Shown here piece by piece: positions 10,188-21,000 of a stretch of DNA of 64,000 nt. Each line of letters opens with the position of its first letter. Position 1 is the stretch's first letter. The position numbers were made by a program, and so were the translations under genes. The DNA is from Tetragonia tetragonoides (lineage: Eukaryota; Streptophyta; Magnoliopsida; Caryophyllales; Aizoaceae). The stretch is from positions 28,863,501-28,927,500 of the forward strand of contig CM076149.1 in the NCBI GenBank assembly GCA_038025085.1, given 5' to 3'. Under the pieces are notes generated by a model. It did no database searches and was not told the DNA's origin. It saw only the letters and a program-made list of their open reading frames with translations.

Positions 10188-11921
10188 TTAAATAAATTCA
10201 TTGATGAGTGAGGTATAAGAAGCATAATCATGGACAAGCCCTTTCTCATTTTGCAACTCTGCAAATGCTCTTGGATTTCCATGCTTGCTACGGCCATCTA
10301 GAAGGATGTTATAAGTAATATCATCAGGAGTCACTCCTACATTAAGCATTGCATCGAGGAGCATATCAGCATTCTTGATTTGCCCTTGCTTGCACAGCCC
10401 ATTCATTAACACATTGTAGGTCACAACCCCAGGAGCACGGCCATTATTTTGCATCTCTTTGAGTAGTTTAAAGCCCATCTTAACATCTCCCAACTTACAG
10501 AACCCATCAATGATCATAGTGTATGTGATATTATCTGGTTTCCAGCCTGCTTGCAGCATTTCTCTAAAAGTTATCTCCGCATCCTTAACGTGTCCTTGCC
10601 TGCAAAGGCCAGAAATAAGAGCAGTAAAAGCCACATCATCTAGGGAGATTCCTTCTCTGACCATTTTACTTTTGACATCTAAAGCCATCTCTATATCCCC
10701 TTCTTTACAGCTTCCATCTATAAGAGTAGTATAAGTTATCCTGTCAGGCTTTAAACCACAGTGAGCCATCTGATCAACAAGCTTTCTTGCTCGTTTCAAG
10801 TCACCCTCTTTACAAAGGCCATAAACCAGTGCATTATACATAAACAAGTCAGGTTGTAACCCTATCTTCAACATTTTCCCATACACCTCCAAGCCTGACT
10901 TAACCCTCCCATGTCTGCAATGCCCACTTATCAATGTAGTATAAACAACATCATTAGGCGCCAACCCTCTTTCACACATCTCATCAAAAAACAGCTCAGA
11001 ATCCTTCAACCTACCATCCTTACACATTGCATTAATCAAAACGCTATACGTAAAAACATCCGGCCGTATTTTCTCATCCTCCATAACCTCCTTCAACCGA
11101 AAACCCTCCTCCAACTTACCCAATTTACAATACCCATTAATCAAAGTATTATAACTCACAACTGTAGGCCGCAATTTACGCTTACCAATTTCACAAAAAA
11201 TCATATTAGCATCCTTAACTTTACCCTCTTTACAAAACCTATGCATCAAAATGTTGAAGTCATACACATTAGGAGGATACCCATAATCCAAAATCTCCCT
11301 ATAAAACCCCAGAGTCATGTCAAGGGACTTGTTCTTCAACAAATAATCATATAAACGAGCACAAGGTTTATAAGGCAAAGAAATGCCATGCTTTCTAATC
11401 AGTCTAAAGCACTGAACTGAATCAGAGACAAAACCAGATTCAAAATAAACATTCATTAGCTCATGAAAAACAAAATTACCTTGGTGGGCAGTTGTTGTAT
11501 CAAGAGCTGAACCAAAAACCAAAGAAGCTGAATCCTTTCCTTTACGAGACACCACAAACCGAAGAATCAAGGTTGCTTCCTTAAATAGCTTGTGGGCAGA
11601 GAGAAAATGAGCCATAATTGAGTAAGAGGTAAGGGGGAGACGAAACCCAGATTGAGATGAAACCCAGTTAAAGAAATTGAAAATAGAGAGTGGGCGTAAG
11701 TTGAGGGGATTGGAATTGATGAGTTCATTGACATGGTGGGTTTTAATTGAAGGGAGAATGCGTTTTAGAGGTTTTGTATTTGAGGTTTTAATGGCGTTTG
11801 AGATGGTTGAGATGAGGGGGTCACTAATCACAGATGATTCGGGTGGTGGGGAATACCATGGGAGAGTGGAGAAGAGAGGGTTGAGGGGTGTTGATGGTAT
11901 TGATATTCTCCGAGTTACCAT
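10188..11921 (-). CDS. P-class pentatricopeptide repeat protein, intronless, 577 aa
   Basis: Single open frame from ATG at 11921 down to the stop at 10188. From about residue 217 to 565 it consists of about ten 35-residue P-type PPR motifs, each with the core pattern YNxLINGxCKxGxxxxAxxLxxEMxxxGxxPD. Examples are SYNTLINGYCKLGKL, TYSVLINAMCKDGRL and TYTTLIDGSCKEGD. There is no E, E+ or DYW extension, so it is P-class; such proteins bind organellar RNA and act in end maturation, splicing or translation. The N-terminus (MVTRRISIPSTPLNPLF) is basic and Ser/Thr-rich with few acids, which fits a mitochondrial or plastid presequence. The arrangement resembles Arabidopsis At1g09680 from memory; orthology is not tested. 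The last motif is incomplete. No introns, frameshifts or stops are seen. Confidence 0.92.
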   Translation of the reverse strand: MVTRRISIPSTPLNPLFSTLPWYSPPPESSVISDPLISTISNAIKTSNTKPLKRILPSIKTHHVNELINSNPLNLRPLSIFNFFNWVSSQSGFRLPLTSYSIMAHFLSAHKLFKEATLILRFVVSRKGKDSASLVFGSALDTTTAHQGNFVFHELMNVYFESGFVSDSVQCFRLIRKHGISLPYKPCARLYDYLLKNKSLDMTLGFYREILDYGYPPNVYDFNILMHRFCKEGKVKDANMIFCEIGKRKLRPTVVSYNTLINGYCKLGKLEEGFRLKEVMEDEKIRPDVFTYSVLINAMCKDGRLKDSELFFDEMCERGLAPNDVVYTTLISGHCRHGRVKSGLEVYGKMLKIGLQPDLFMYNALVYGLCKEGDLKRARKLVDQMAHCGLKPDRITYTTLIDGSCKEGDIEMALDVKSKMVREGISLDDVAFTALISGLCRQGHVKDAEITFREMLQAGWKPDNITYTMIIDGFCKLGDVKMGFKLLKEMQNNGRAPGVVTYNVLMNGLCKQGQIKNADMLLDAMLNVGVTPDDITYNILLDGRSKHGNPRAFAELQNEKGLVHDYASYTSLINEFI

Positions 11922-12782
11922 TGTTTGGGACGTTGGTGATACTCAAAGGAGTGTGGATGGCTGTATAGAACAAGGGTGGCAAAAGAGTCAAAAGTCTCTA
12001 GATGGTAGAGAGTAGAGACTGCAGACTCGAGACTTCATGTAACTAATGCACAGTTTTCGGTATTTATCTCTTATCGGTCTGGCTAACATATGCACTACTG
12101 CATATAATAAGGTTTATTAAATATGGTTCAATTTTTTGCACTTATCTAAATAATTTACACAATTAACTAAGATTCCATAAAAAATATCATACCTCATTAA
12201 TTTTCCTTTTTCATTCCACCTTAGTTACTTTTCGCAATCAAACTCTTTTTTTTTTTCTTAGATTTGTACGTTACTCAATATTTTTTTGCTTTGAAAGACT
12301 ACATCTTACATGATATTTTTGAGATGATACTTTCACCCTTTTTCTTCTATTTTTTTTGGTTTTGAGAATTTGAAACAGTAAAAATAGGAAAAGCATTCAG
12401 AAAAAAATTAAAAAACAAATTAAAGGTTGATACAAACCTGAAAACATCTGATCATGCACATAATGAAAGATCACTATCGATCTCTTACGGTTTTAGCTAA
12501 TACACTATGTTTTACATATGAGCAAGCACTTCTTTGCTTTGTCAAATTAAATCCTTGAACTAGAGATTTTTTTTTCCCCTTTGTGAAGTAGACATGGATA
12601 GGTGTGGAACCTTTTTATTTCTCAAAGGCTAACTTGTGTAATTACAAGTGGGTAAATGCTATAGAGATTGAAAACAAAATGGGAGAGGTGTCAAGTTCTT
12701 AGTAATTTTACGCATATGTCATTTTTCCAATAACTTTGAAAGATATAGGTGTATTTGCTAGACCACAAAGAAAAATATGGAC
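11922..12782. other. 5' flank of the PPR gene
   Basis: AT-rich intergenic sequence containing the presumed promoter of the minus-strand PPR gene. T-rich and A-rich runs occur but no clear TATA box or other motif can be singled out. Confidence 0.5.
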
Positions 12783-12785
12783 TTA

Positions 12786-13356
12786 GGCTTCGTTTGGTTG
12801 GGGTGAAAATAGTTTTCCTGGAAAACAGTTTTCCTATTTTGCGTTGTTTGGATTACAATGAGAAGGAAAATGGTTTTCAGGGGGAAAAGCATTTTCACCT
12901 ATATAGATGTAAATGTTTTCCCTTCAAAATGAAGGGAAAACGGTTTTCCGTTGGTGGGACACTATGTCCCCGAAGCATTAATAGTGGACTTGATCATCGG
13001 GTTTGGTTGTCGGGACATCGGGTCATAAAAACAAACTCGCACCCGACTTGGTTGGGCCTCGGGCTGAACTTTCGGACCACTTTCTCAATATTGTTTTTTT
13101 CTTCAAATAAGTATAATTTTTGCCTACGATATGCGTTTGAGGTTTGAGGTGATTTTTTTTTGAATTCACCTAACTTTTCGAGATTGACGCAACAATATCA
13201 GTAGATTTTATTTTTTATAAAAAATATTTTTTTTGGAAATTTGCTTTCCGTTGTAACCAAACAACGAAAAATCGAAATACCTTTTACACTGAAAATGATT
13301 TTCAGCTGAAAATACTTTTCAGTTGAAAACGATTTTCCGTCCAACCAAACAGAGCT
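12786..13356. mobile_element. Tourist/Harbinger-like MITE (571 bp)
   Basis: Terminal inverted repeats begin GGCTTCGTTTGGTTGG on the left and read AGCTCTGTTTGGTTGG from the right, 13 of 16 bases alike. Subterminal GAAAA/TTTTC blocks pair as well. The element is flanked by TTA at 12783-12785 and 13357-13359, the 3-bp duplication typical of PIF/Harbinger elements. No transposase is encoded. It lies between the PPR gene and exon 1 of the TPR gene. Confidence 0.8.
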
Positions 13357-13359
13357 TTA

Positions 13360-13789
13360 GTAGTTTTTCTCTTGAGCAAGAAAAAATGAATTGGAAAAAA
13401 AAAGTGAAGAAGAATCTATATACATACCTGTTGTTTTTATCATGAAGTTGGAGAATTGTAGTGGAGGGAGACTGGAGATCAAAAGAAGATAAAGGAGGGA
13501 ATACACATATTTTTTTAGGGAGAAACTAGCTGGTCAGTTGGGTAAAGAAGGGAAAAGGTTAATTAATGATTATCTCTATTTTCAATAGAATCTTGCTTAA
13601 CAGACTAAATTGTCTAATAAACCAAGTTGTTGAAATGACATTTAGTGCAATTTAACGTGTGCATCAAGTGCACACGATAGATTTGCCGATCTCTTATTTG
13701 TACAGGGGCCAGCAGAAAAAAAAGAGGGAGGAAAACTGGCTGGGCCACAGGGGCGGGCCTACGCCAGCTCCCTGGTTTCACCCCTATGT
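13360..13789. other. Spacer with no recognised feature
   Basis: AT-rich sequence between the Tourist-like MITE and an L1 relic. Nothing further is recognisable. Confidence 0.5.
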
Positions 13790-14335
13790 AGCACATGAAC
13801 CTATTAAACCCTGAAAGAAGTTCAAAACCTCAGTCCGAATTTTCTCTAGGTGTTCAAGTTTGTTGCCATCTGCATCATACAAATATCTGACTTTATTACT
13901 ATCCCTTCCAGCCTTTACAAACAGCATGGAAATACTTGATGTTGTCATCTCCACACTGCATCTAGTGGATTCTAGCTTTTTGCTTGAGAGAAGATTCTTG
14001 AACTTAAATCAGATGAGCAAGCTTGCTCGTAGCTTCTCTCTCATGCTCAATAAAAGAAGTATTAAACAGGTCAACCGTTAGTCTTCCCTAAATATCCTTT
14101 AGGCAGTTTCTTGCTTACTGAACCTTGAACTCCAATCCACTTTTTTGTCTAGTAAAAACCTTCAAAGCACCTTTAACTTTCTTGAGCTTCTGCATGACTT
14201 TATATATAGGAACCCCCCTCTCTTCACAATTCCAAGTATCATAAACTAACGGTAGAATATTCTCATTATTAGAAAATTCCTTTTGTGATTTGAATGCCAT
14301 TCTCGGTTTTCTTTTCTTTCTTTTTTTTTGTTTTG
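13790..14335 (-). mobile_element. Degenerate L1 relic (endonuclease-RT linker)
   Basis: Minus-strand translation in broken frames gives KLKKVKGALKVF, EHEREATSKLAHLI, KARIHW-like text, NIKYFHAV and VRYLYDADGNKLEHLEKI. These match the linker between endonuclease and reverse transcriptase of plant L1 ORF2 (the K-LK-LN, ARIHW-GD-N-KYFHA and DG-I--EV pattern). Stops and frame changes are frequent. It appears to come from a different L1 family from those in the TPR introns. Confidence 0.6.
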
Positions 14336-14980
14336 TTTTGTCGTTGACTATTACCTTGTACATGTATTATAGTAGATTGGTAGAGAATCTTTATTTTTAA
14401 GTAACAGTAAGTTTTGTGTGAGATCAATTCATAGAAAAATTAGTCACTTTTTAGAATTGTAAGAGTAAATTATGGTGAGAAGTGATCCTAGTTTCATTGA
14501 AAAGTGACCCCCGTCTCACCAAATATTACGGAAAGACTGTCTTATAAAAGTTTTTGTGTTTAAATAATGTGTGAGATAAATGCGAAGTTTAGTCCCCTTC
14601 TTCCCCTTTATTTTAACATATTATTCAGGATTACTAAACGTAAATCACAAATTATTAAATGCAAATCTTTTTTTCCACAATACCCCCTAATAATTTTCAT
14701 CCCTTGTCCACTCTCCCTCTTGGCGCTCTCTATCGGAATTCAGAACTCCATTTCTCTCAACCCCCAGCTAAAAGAAATAAACAAAATTAAAAACCAAAAC
14801 GCAAAACATCAGGAAAAAAAACCCAAACCTAAGCCCCTAAGTAACCCCGTCAGCCACCACCCCCTGAAAGCACCCCCGGGCCCCAATCCCCACCCCTAGC
14901 CCAGCCCGCCCCCTCCCGCAATCCCCCAATTCATCGTCAAATTCGACGGCAAAAACTGCTTTCTAGAACCAAAGTAGCAG
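14336..14980 (+). other. Probable promoter and 5' UTR of the TPR gene
   Basis: The last 150 bases before ATG 14981 are C-rich and A-poor (runs of CCCC), unlike the AT-rich flanks, which fits a transcribed leader. The open frame at 14567-14899 is low-complexity and not convincing as protein. No TATA box is singled out. Confidence 0.4.
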
Positions 14981-15083
14981 ATGATGTTTATTCGTCAAGC
15001 AACGAGTTCTTTACTCAAGCGATTTAGCCTGGCATCTCAATTTACGTTCTCTTCATCCAGAGCAACTACCACTTCACAATCAT
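14981..15083 (+). CDS. TPR gene exon 1 (organellar presequence)
   Basis: ATG at 14981, with a second in-frame ATG at 14984. The exon encodes 34 residues rich in Ser, Thr, Arg and Phe with no acidic residue (starts MMFIRQATSSLLKRF), typical of a mitochondrial or plastid presequence. It leaves one base before a GTATTC donor. Exon 2 starts with two bases (GT) after an AG at 24606-24607, so the split codon is TGT (Cys) and the frame runs on into ENFNLFRIVLS. Without splicing the frame stops four codons later. The 9.5-kb intron needs RNA evidence. Confidence 0.6.
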
Positions 15084-18000
15084 GTATTCATCTCTAAACC
15101 AATTATTTGTTTGCCCATTTTATAAATTGCATGGGAAGTGAATAAATGTCAGAAATTTCAGCTACCCACATTAGTGTTTTGGGCATTCTTTGTTGGGTCA
15201 TAATCATTTTTGTTGGGTATTAGAGAATTTTATTGCAGTTTAATTTGCTGTCTATTAGATTTGTGAGAGCTGCAGGTTAAATTTGTTGATCGGATTATTG
15301 AATAGTGACTACTTATTACCAATTTGATGTTTGCAGTAACTGTATTTTTCTATCAGATGATCTCCACACGTATACATTTTGAAATTTCAGAAGTGTTGGC
15401 CCATATAATTTGTTTTACTTATATGATCCCCTTAAGGGACTTAATTTGCTTATTTTGTGAAATGTGGAGTATTTTTGAGTGGCATAGTCGTTCGTTCTTG
15501 AGAATATAGTTTTCATTACAGTTCACGTGCCTTGTAGGCTTGGGAGAGGGGAAACTTGTCTGCTCGGGGAAGTGGACACTATGACATCCTTTACTTTAGT
15601 AACGCAATGCAACGCAATGCAATCATTTTATTGAGTAAAATGTGAGGTGGCAAAGGAAGGAGGGGGGAGGAGAGAGATGGGAAAAATGAGATTGATTACA
15701 CCATCAAAATTAATCAGCTTTACATGGTTATAGTTGAGCAATTGTGATTACATTGGATCGTGCAACAACCCCACTTTTCTTAGCCCAAAGGGAGGCTAAA
15801 TAAACCACATGATCCCAAACGTAATCTGTGTTCTTCCCAACATCACGGAACACCCTCGAGTTCCTCTCTAACCAAATACACCACAAGATGGCCATACACA
15901 AACATCTCCAGAACAATCTCCCCTCCTTACCTCTCTGCAACGCTGCGAAGCGTAACTGTAAGTCCTACCGTGGCAGGACACACAAAACTCTCCCCCTCCA
16001 TAAATGTACTCCATAATGACCTAGCAAAGTCACACAAGACAAATAGATGAAGGCTATCTTCCCCATCGTGACGGCACATCACACCAAAACCCGGTAAAAG
16101 TGTCCAACCAGGCCTCTGACGTTGCACCATATCATAGGTATTCACCCTACCTAGCACCAAAGTCCACACGAAAGCACGGACATTCAGAGGGACCTTAGAC
16201 TTCCATATAAAAGTGGCTAAAGGGAACTGTGGAAACTGCAAAGGAAGCTGATGAAGGAAGGACTTGCAAGAGAAGACCCCAGAAGAGTCCCCAATCCAAG
16301 TCCGGGAGTCGTCAGTGTGAACGAGAGAAGTAGAGTAGAGGACACTCAAGAGAGAAACAAACTCCTCCATCTCTCTATCATGCGGAGAACACCGCAAATG
16401 TAAATCCCAAGATCCACCTGTGCCTGAAAAGAAAGCACCAACGGAAAACGCCACCACCACCTACCAACAAGCGAGATGTTCTTAGACACCAACCTGCCGA
16501 AACCGAGTCCCCCCTCTGTCTTTGTCTTAGGTCTACAGACATGGTCCCAACTAACAAGGTGGTCCTTCCTACCCCCGTCCGCCCCTGACCACAGAAAGTG
16601 GCGCATCATCCTCTCAATTCGATTAGCTACGCTAACTGGAATCTTGTAGAGTGATCGGTAATAGAGCGGAATACTGGCAAGACAAGACTGCAGAATAGTG
16701 ATCCTGCCCCTCAAAGAGAAATACATTCCCTTCCACCCATCAAGACGATTAGCCACTCTAGAGACAAGGCTCCCAAAAGGAGGCCGACCGAGGGTTACCC
16801 CCAAGAGGCACCCCTAAATAGGTAAGGGGCCACGCACCTGACACCCCACTAACCCAGAGAAGGACTCGAGAACACCCTCTCCCACATTAACTCCTGCTAG
16901 ACTACACTTAGACAGATTAACCCGCATACCAGACACTACCTCGAACACCTGAAGGAGAGTTAGCACCCTCTTAAAACCTGTCACCTCCGCCGCAAAAAAC
17001 AAGATAGTGTCATCTGAAGGTGAGAGACAGAAACCCTCTCCCTCCCGACTCTAAAGCCCTCAACTAACCCCCGCTCAACACCCCTATCTAACATCCTACC
17101 AAGGACATCAACAACCAAGGTGAAAAGAAAGGCCGAGAGTGGGTCCCCCTGCCTAAGTCCACGAGAGGAAGTAAACCAATCCCTAGGGGCTCCATTAATA
17201 ATCATCGAAAAACTCGCATTAGAAAGGCAGCCCCTAATCCACTTACGCCAGCGGCCCCCCCAAATCCCTTCTTATCCATAACTCGATCCAAAAAACCCCA
17301 ACTAACCCGGTCGTAAGCTTTCTCAAAGTCCAGCTTAAACACCACTCCCTCAAAACCGGAGCGGCGAGCATCATCGACCGTCTCATTGGCCACCAGAGCA
17401 GCGTCCAAAATCCGTCTCCCCTCAACAAAAGCACTCTGCGCTCCTGAAATAGTCTCCGACAAAACAGCTCCAAGCCTAATGGACAACACTTTGGTGACAA
17501 TCTTATAAACGCTCGTAACCAGACTAATAGGCCTAAAATCCCTCACACTAATGGACCGATCTTTCTTAGGGACGAGAGTGATGAACTTAGAGTTCATACT
17601 CTTTCCAACCACCCCCGTAGCATGGAATCAGTGAACACCCCAAGCAAGTCCTCTTTAACAACCTCCCAACAATCCTGATAAAACGTCTCTCGTCCCGACG
17701 GACGATTCTCGGACTTGGCTTGGGGACCCTTCTGGGTTTTCACTTGCAAGTCTTTCCTTCATCAGCTTAGCCTTCCCTCACAGTTCCCACAATTCCCTTT
17801 AGCCAACTTTATTTGGAAGTCTAAGGTTCCTTTGAAGGTTCGTGCTTTCGTGTGGACTTTGGTGCTAGGTAGGGTGAATACCTATGATATGGTGCAACGT
17901 CGGAGGCCTGGTTGGTCAATGCTACCGGGTTTTTGTGTGATGTGTTGTCATGATGGGGAGGATAGCCTGCATCTATTTGTTCTATGTGACTTTGCTAGGT

Positions 18001-21000
18001 CATTATGGAAAAGATTGTTGGAAGGGGAGAGCTTTGTGTGTCCTGCTAGGGTAGGGGATTTTCTACAACTACGATTCGCAACAATGAGGAGAAGTAGTGA
18101 GGGAAGGATGTTTTGGAGATGTATGTGCATGGCCATTTTGTGGTGCATTTTGCTAGAGAGGAACTCGAGAGTGTTCCGTGACGTTGGGAGAGATAAGGAT
18201 TATGTTTGGGACCATGTGGTTTACTTAGCTTCCCTTTGGGCTAAGGCGGCAGGCGCCTTTAAGGGCGTGGCGATTACTCTTGTACAGCGCCAATGGCGTG
18301 ATTTATAGTTTTTGTTTGCATTCTGTTTGCATTTGAGGATACCTTATCCTCTCTTTTGTATTCTTTATTGATTTGATTAATAAAATTTTCTTTATCTAAA
18401 AAAACAAAACAATCCTGATAAAACGCCATGGTGAAACCATCGGGCCCAAGCGCCTTCTCCCTATCCATGCTAAACACCCTCTCTCTAATCTCATCAAGCT
18501 TAAAAGGACGTTCAACCTAGACTGCGGCGCAATCGGAGACCACTCCACTCCCTCAATCATAGGTCTACCCATCACGTCCTCCGCAAAGAGGCCTTTGTAA
18601 AAGCCTATAATCTCCTCACTAATCCTAGTAGTATCCGACATATCTCCCCCTCCCCTGTCTCCAACTCCCTAATGTAACTCCTCCGTCGGCGACCATTCAC
18701 GACCTTAAAGAACAACCTAGAACTCACATCCCCTTCTTTAGCCCATTTAACCTTCATCTTCTGCCGTTGGCTCTGTCTCTCCCTCATCAGAACCTCCTCT
18801 AGACCATTCTTCAACTCTACACTCCGTCTCATAAGCTCCTCATCGTGCCCCGCCACACTCAAAGCCTGATCGGTAACCAAAAGCTCCCTAAGAATTTCAC
18901 TCTTCTTTACTCTCACATCTCCAAAAACTTCGAATTTCACTCTTCTTTACTCTCACATCTCCAAAAACTTCCTTATTCCACATCTTTAACTGCTCTTTCA
19001 CATACTTTAACCTTTTCATAAAACAGTACCCCTTCCACCCCTCAACCTCACAATTCATCCACCACTCTTGCACACTCTTACCAAAATCAGCATGAGTAGG
19101 CCACATATTCTCGAATCTAAAAGGGGTGGGGCCCCACTTAATAGGGGCAGAATGGAGCACAATCGGAAAATGATCCGAACACGGTCGGACTAAGACCTCC
19201 TGGACCAACTAAGGGAACTCATCCTCAAAGGCGTTAGTAAAAAGAAAGCGATCGATACGAGAGGCCGCATTTCGCCTTCCACTCACCCCCAAGTAAATTG
19301 CCCATTCGTCAGAGGCAAGTCACGAAGAGCCGACTCCCTAATAAACGAGTCAAACTCACGCATACCCCCAGAAGTGCCTCGCCCTCGCCTCTCCTCAGCA
19401 CAACGAACAACATTAAAGTCACCCCCTATAACCCAACTAGGAGAACACACCCCTGACAAGGCCGCTAACTCCTCCCACAAAGACACGCGATCAGCCGCAC
19501 TACAGGGCCCATAAACCGAGGTCAACCACCAGTCACCTCTCCCTCTCACTCTCAAAAGCAACCTGAGACGCAAAGCGGGTTTCCCAAACAACCAGGATCT
19601 CCGCAGACGCCCCAGCAGAGGGTAAACAGACCCAATCCTTAGACCCAGTCTCCCACAAGCTACGAATAAAAAAAGAGTCTACCTCCTCGATCTTCGTCTC
19701 CTGAAACATCACAACATTCGGACACGCCCGACAGATCACCTCTCGGACTAAACCTCTCTTCACCCCCCCCCCCAACCCATTCACATTCCAACTCAAAATC
19801 TTCATTTAAAACCATACTGACCCCTAGACCTACGAATGACCCCCTCCCCAAGAATAGTCGAAGACTGAAGATTCCTAAGTTCCCTAACCCAACCCTAGTC
19901 CTCGTAATAGAAGAACACAAAGGTGACACCTGAACATTAGCTAAATCCCCCCCATCACAGACCACTTTAAGACCCATATCATCAAGGAGGGACTGTGGGT
20001 TCCGGTCGTCCCTCTCACCCACTAGAGGTGGGAGTCACAACATTCTCCCCTTTGTCAGAGACCCCATGGCAACGAGAATCATTCGCTTCCACGTCTTGCG
20101 ACATAGCAGATTGCGCACCCTGACCAGTACCGTTGGTCCCCGTACTTGCACCTGAAAGATTACCAGCAAACAGAACCTGGTTAGAAAAGAAACTAACAGG
20201 TGCAATTTGGTTAGTAGTTACAACAGGAGATAAAATAGGTGAAAAGGGAAGTGGAGTGGAAGTCCTGGTATCCTCGAAAATGCGTCCTCCAGTGCCCCCG
20301 GAGCTAGTGAGTCGAACCGCATCTATAGATGCGTGCCTGGCACTCCCACCATGACTTCCTCCCATGTAAAAATGATTCACCCTCTCAGCACTGGAATTCA
20401 ACTCCCTATCCTCGAACCGCCTAAGACTCGACAAAAGCAAATCATCGCCAACCACCTCATTTGAGGGGCTAAACAAATCATCCTCATCATCATCATACCC
20501 CCCCAATGTCCACTCGAAAGTCCCTCCGCTGAACATCACTCACTGGAACCTCCTGCTGGGCTACTTGCTGAAAACGAACTCCCATTTTAGCCAGCCACGA
20601 CCCCACATGGCATAACTCCTCAAAAACCCCTCCCTGCTGCCTCGGAAAAGACCGCGATTGACCAAGAGCGCCCTGACCAGCAGCCCCACCACTTTGTTGG
20701 CCCAAAACTGACCCACAATCTCCCCGCCACCCTTGCCCTGCGCTATCCCGCCATCAGAAGCAGCGGGCTATTCTCTGGTGTCGGTGGTTAGAGAGGAATG
20801 CCAAAACTTTTTCTAGAGGCTCCCTACGACCTCAGTTGCTGTGGGATAGTGTGACTTATTTAGCTTCTATGTGGGCTAAGGCGGGGGGTGCTTATAGGAG
20901 TTACTCGATAACAGAGCTCCAACGTAACTGGCATAATTTGTTGTAATCTCTTAAATAGGACGGCCTGTCCTCTGCTGCTATTTTGACAGTCTTATTAATA

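Larger units (their letters stand above)
15610..20756 (-). mobile_element. L1-clade LINE, minus strand, interrupted by a nested L1
   Basis: Reading the minus strand, ORF1 C-terminal text (about 20705-19810) is followed by ORF2 from ATG 19805 (MKILSWNVNGLG). Next come endonuclease motifs (QETKIEEVDSFF, YGPCS, GGDFNVVR), reverse transcriptase (FITLVPKKDRSISVRDFRPIS, KLDFEKAYDRVSW, LRQGDPLSAFLFTL) and the zf-RVT C-terminal domain (IWKSKVPLNVRAFVWTLVLGRVNTYDMVQ, VMCRHDGEDSLHLFVLCDF). The ORF1 5' part is missing. Frames are broken many times, including by a 40-bp tandem duplication at 18892-18971, so it is inactive. The nested L1 at 17686-18407 splits it within the RT region. The 3' end near 15610 lacks a clean poly(A). 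Confidence 0.88.

Noticed and set aside
10911..11354. Plus-strand frame antisense to the PPR gene
   Set aside because: A shadow of the PPR repeats; composition follows the reverse complement of the coding strand.
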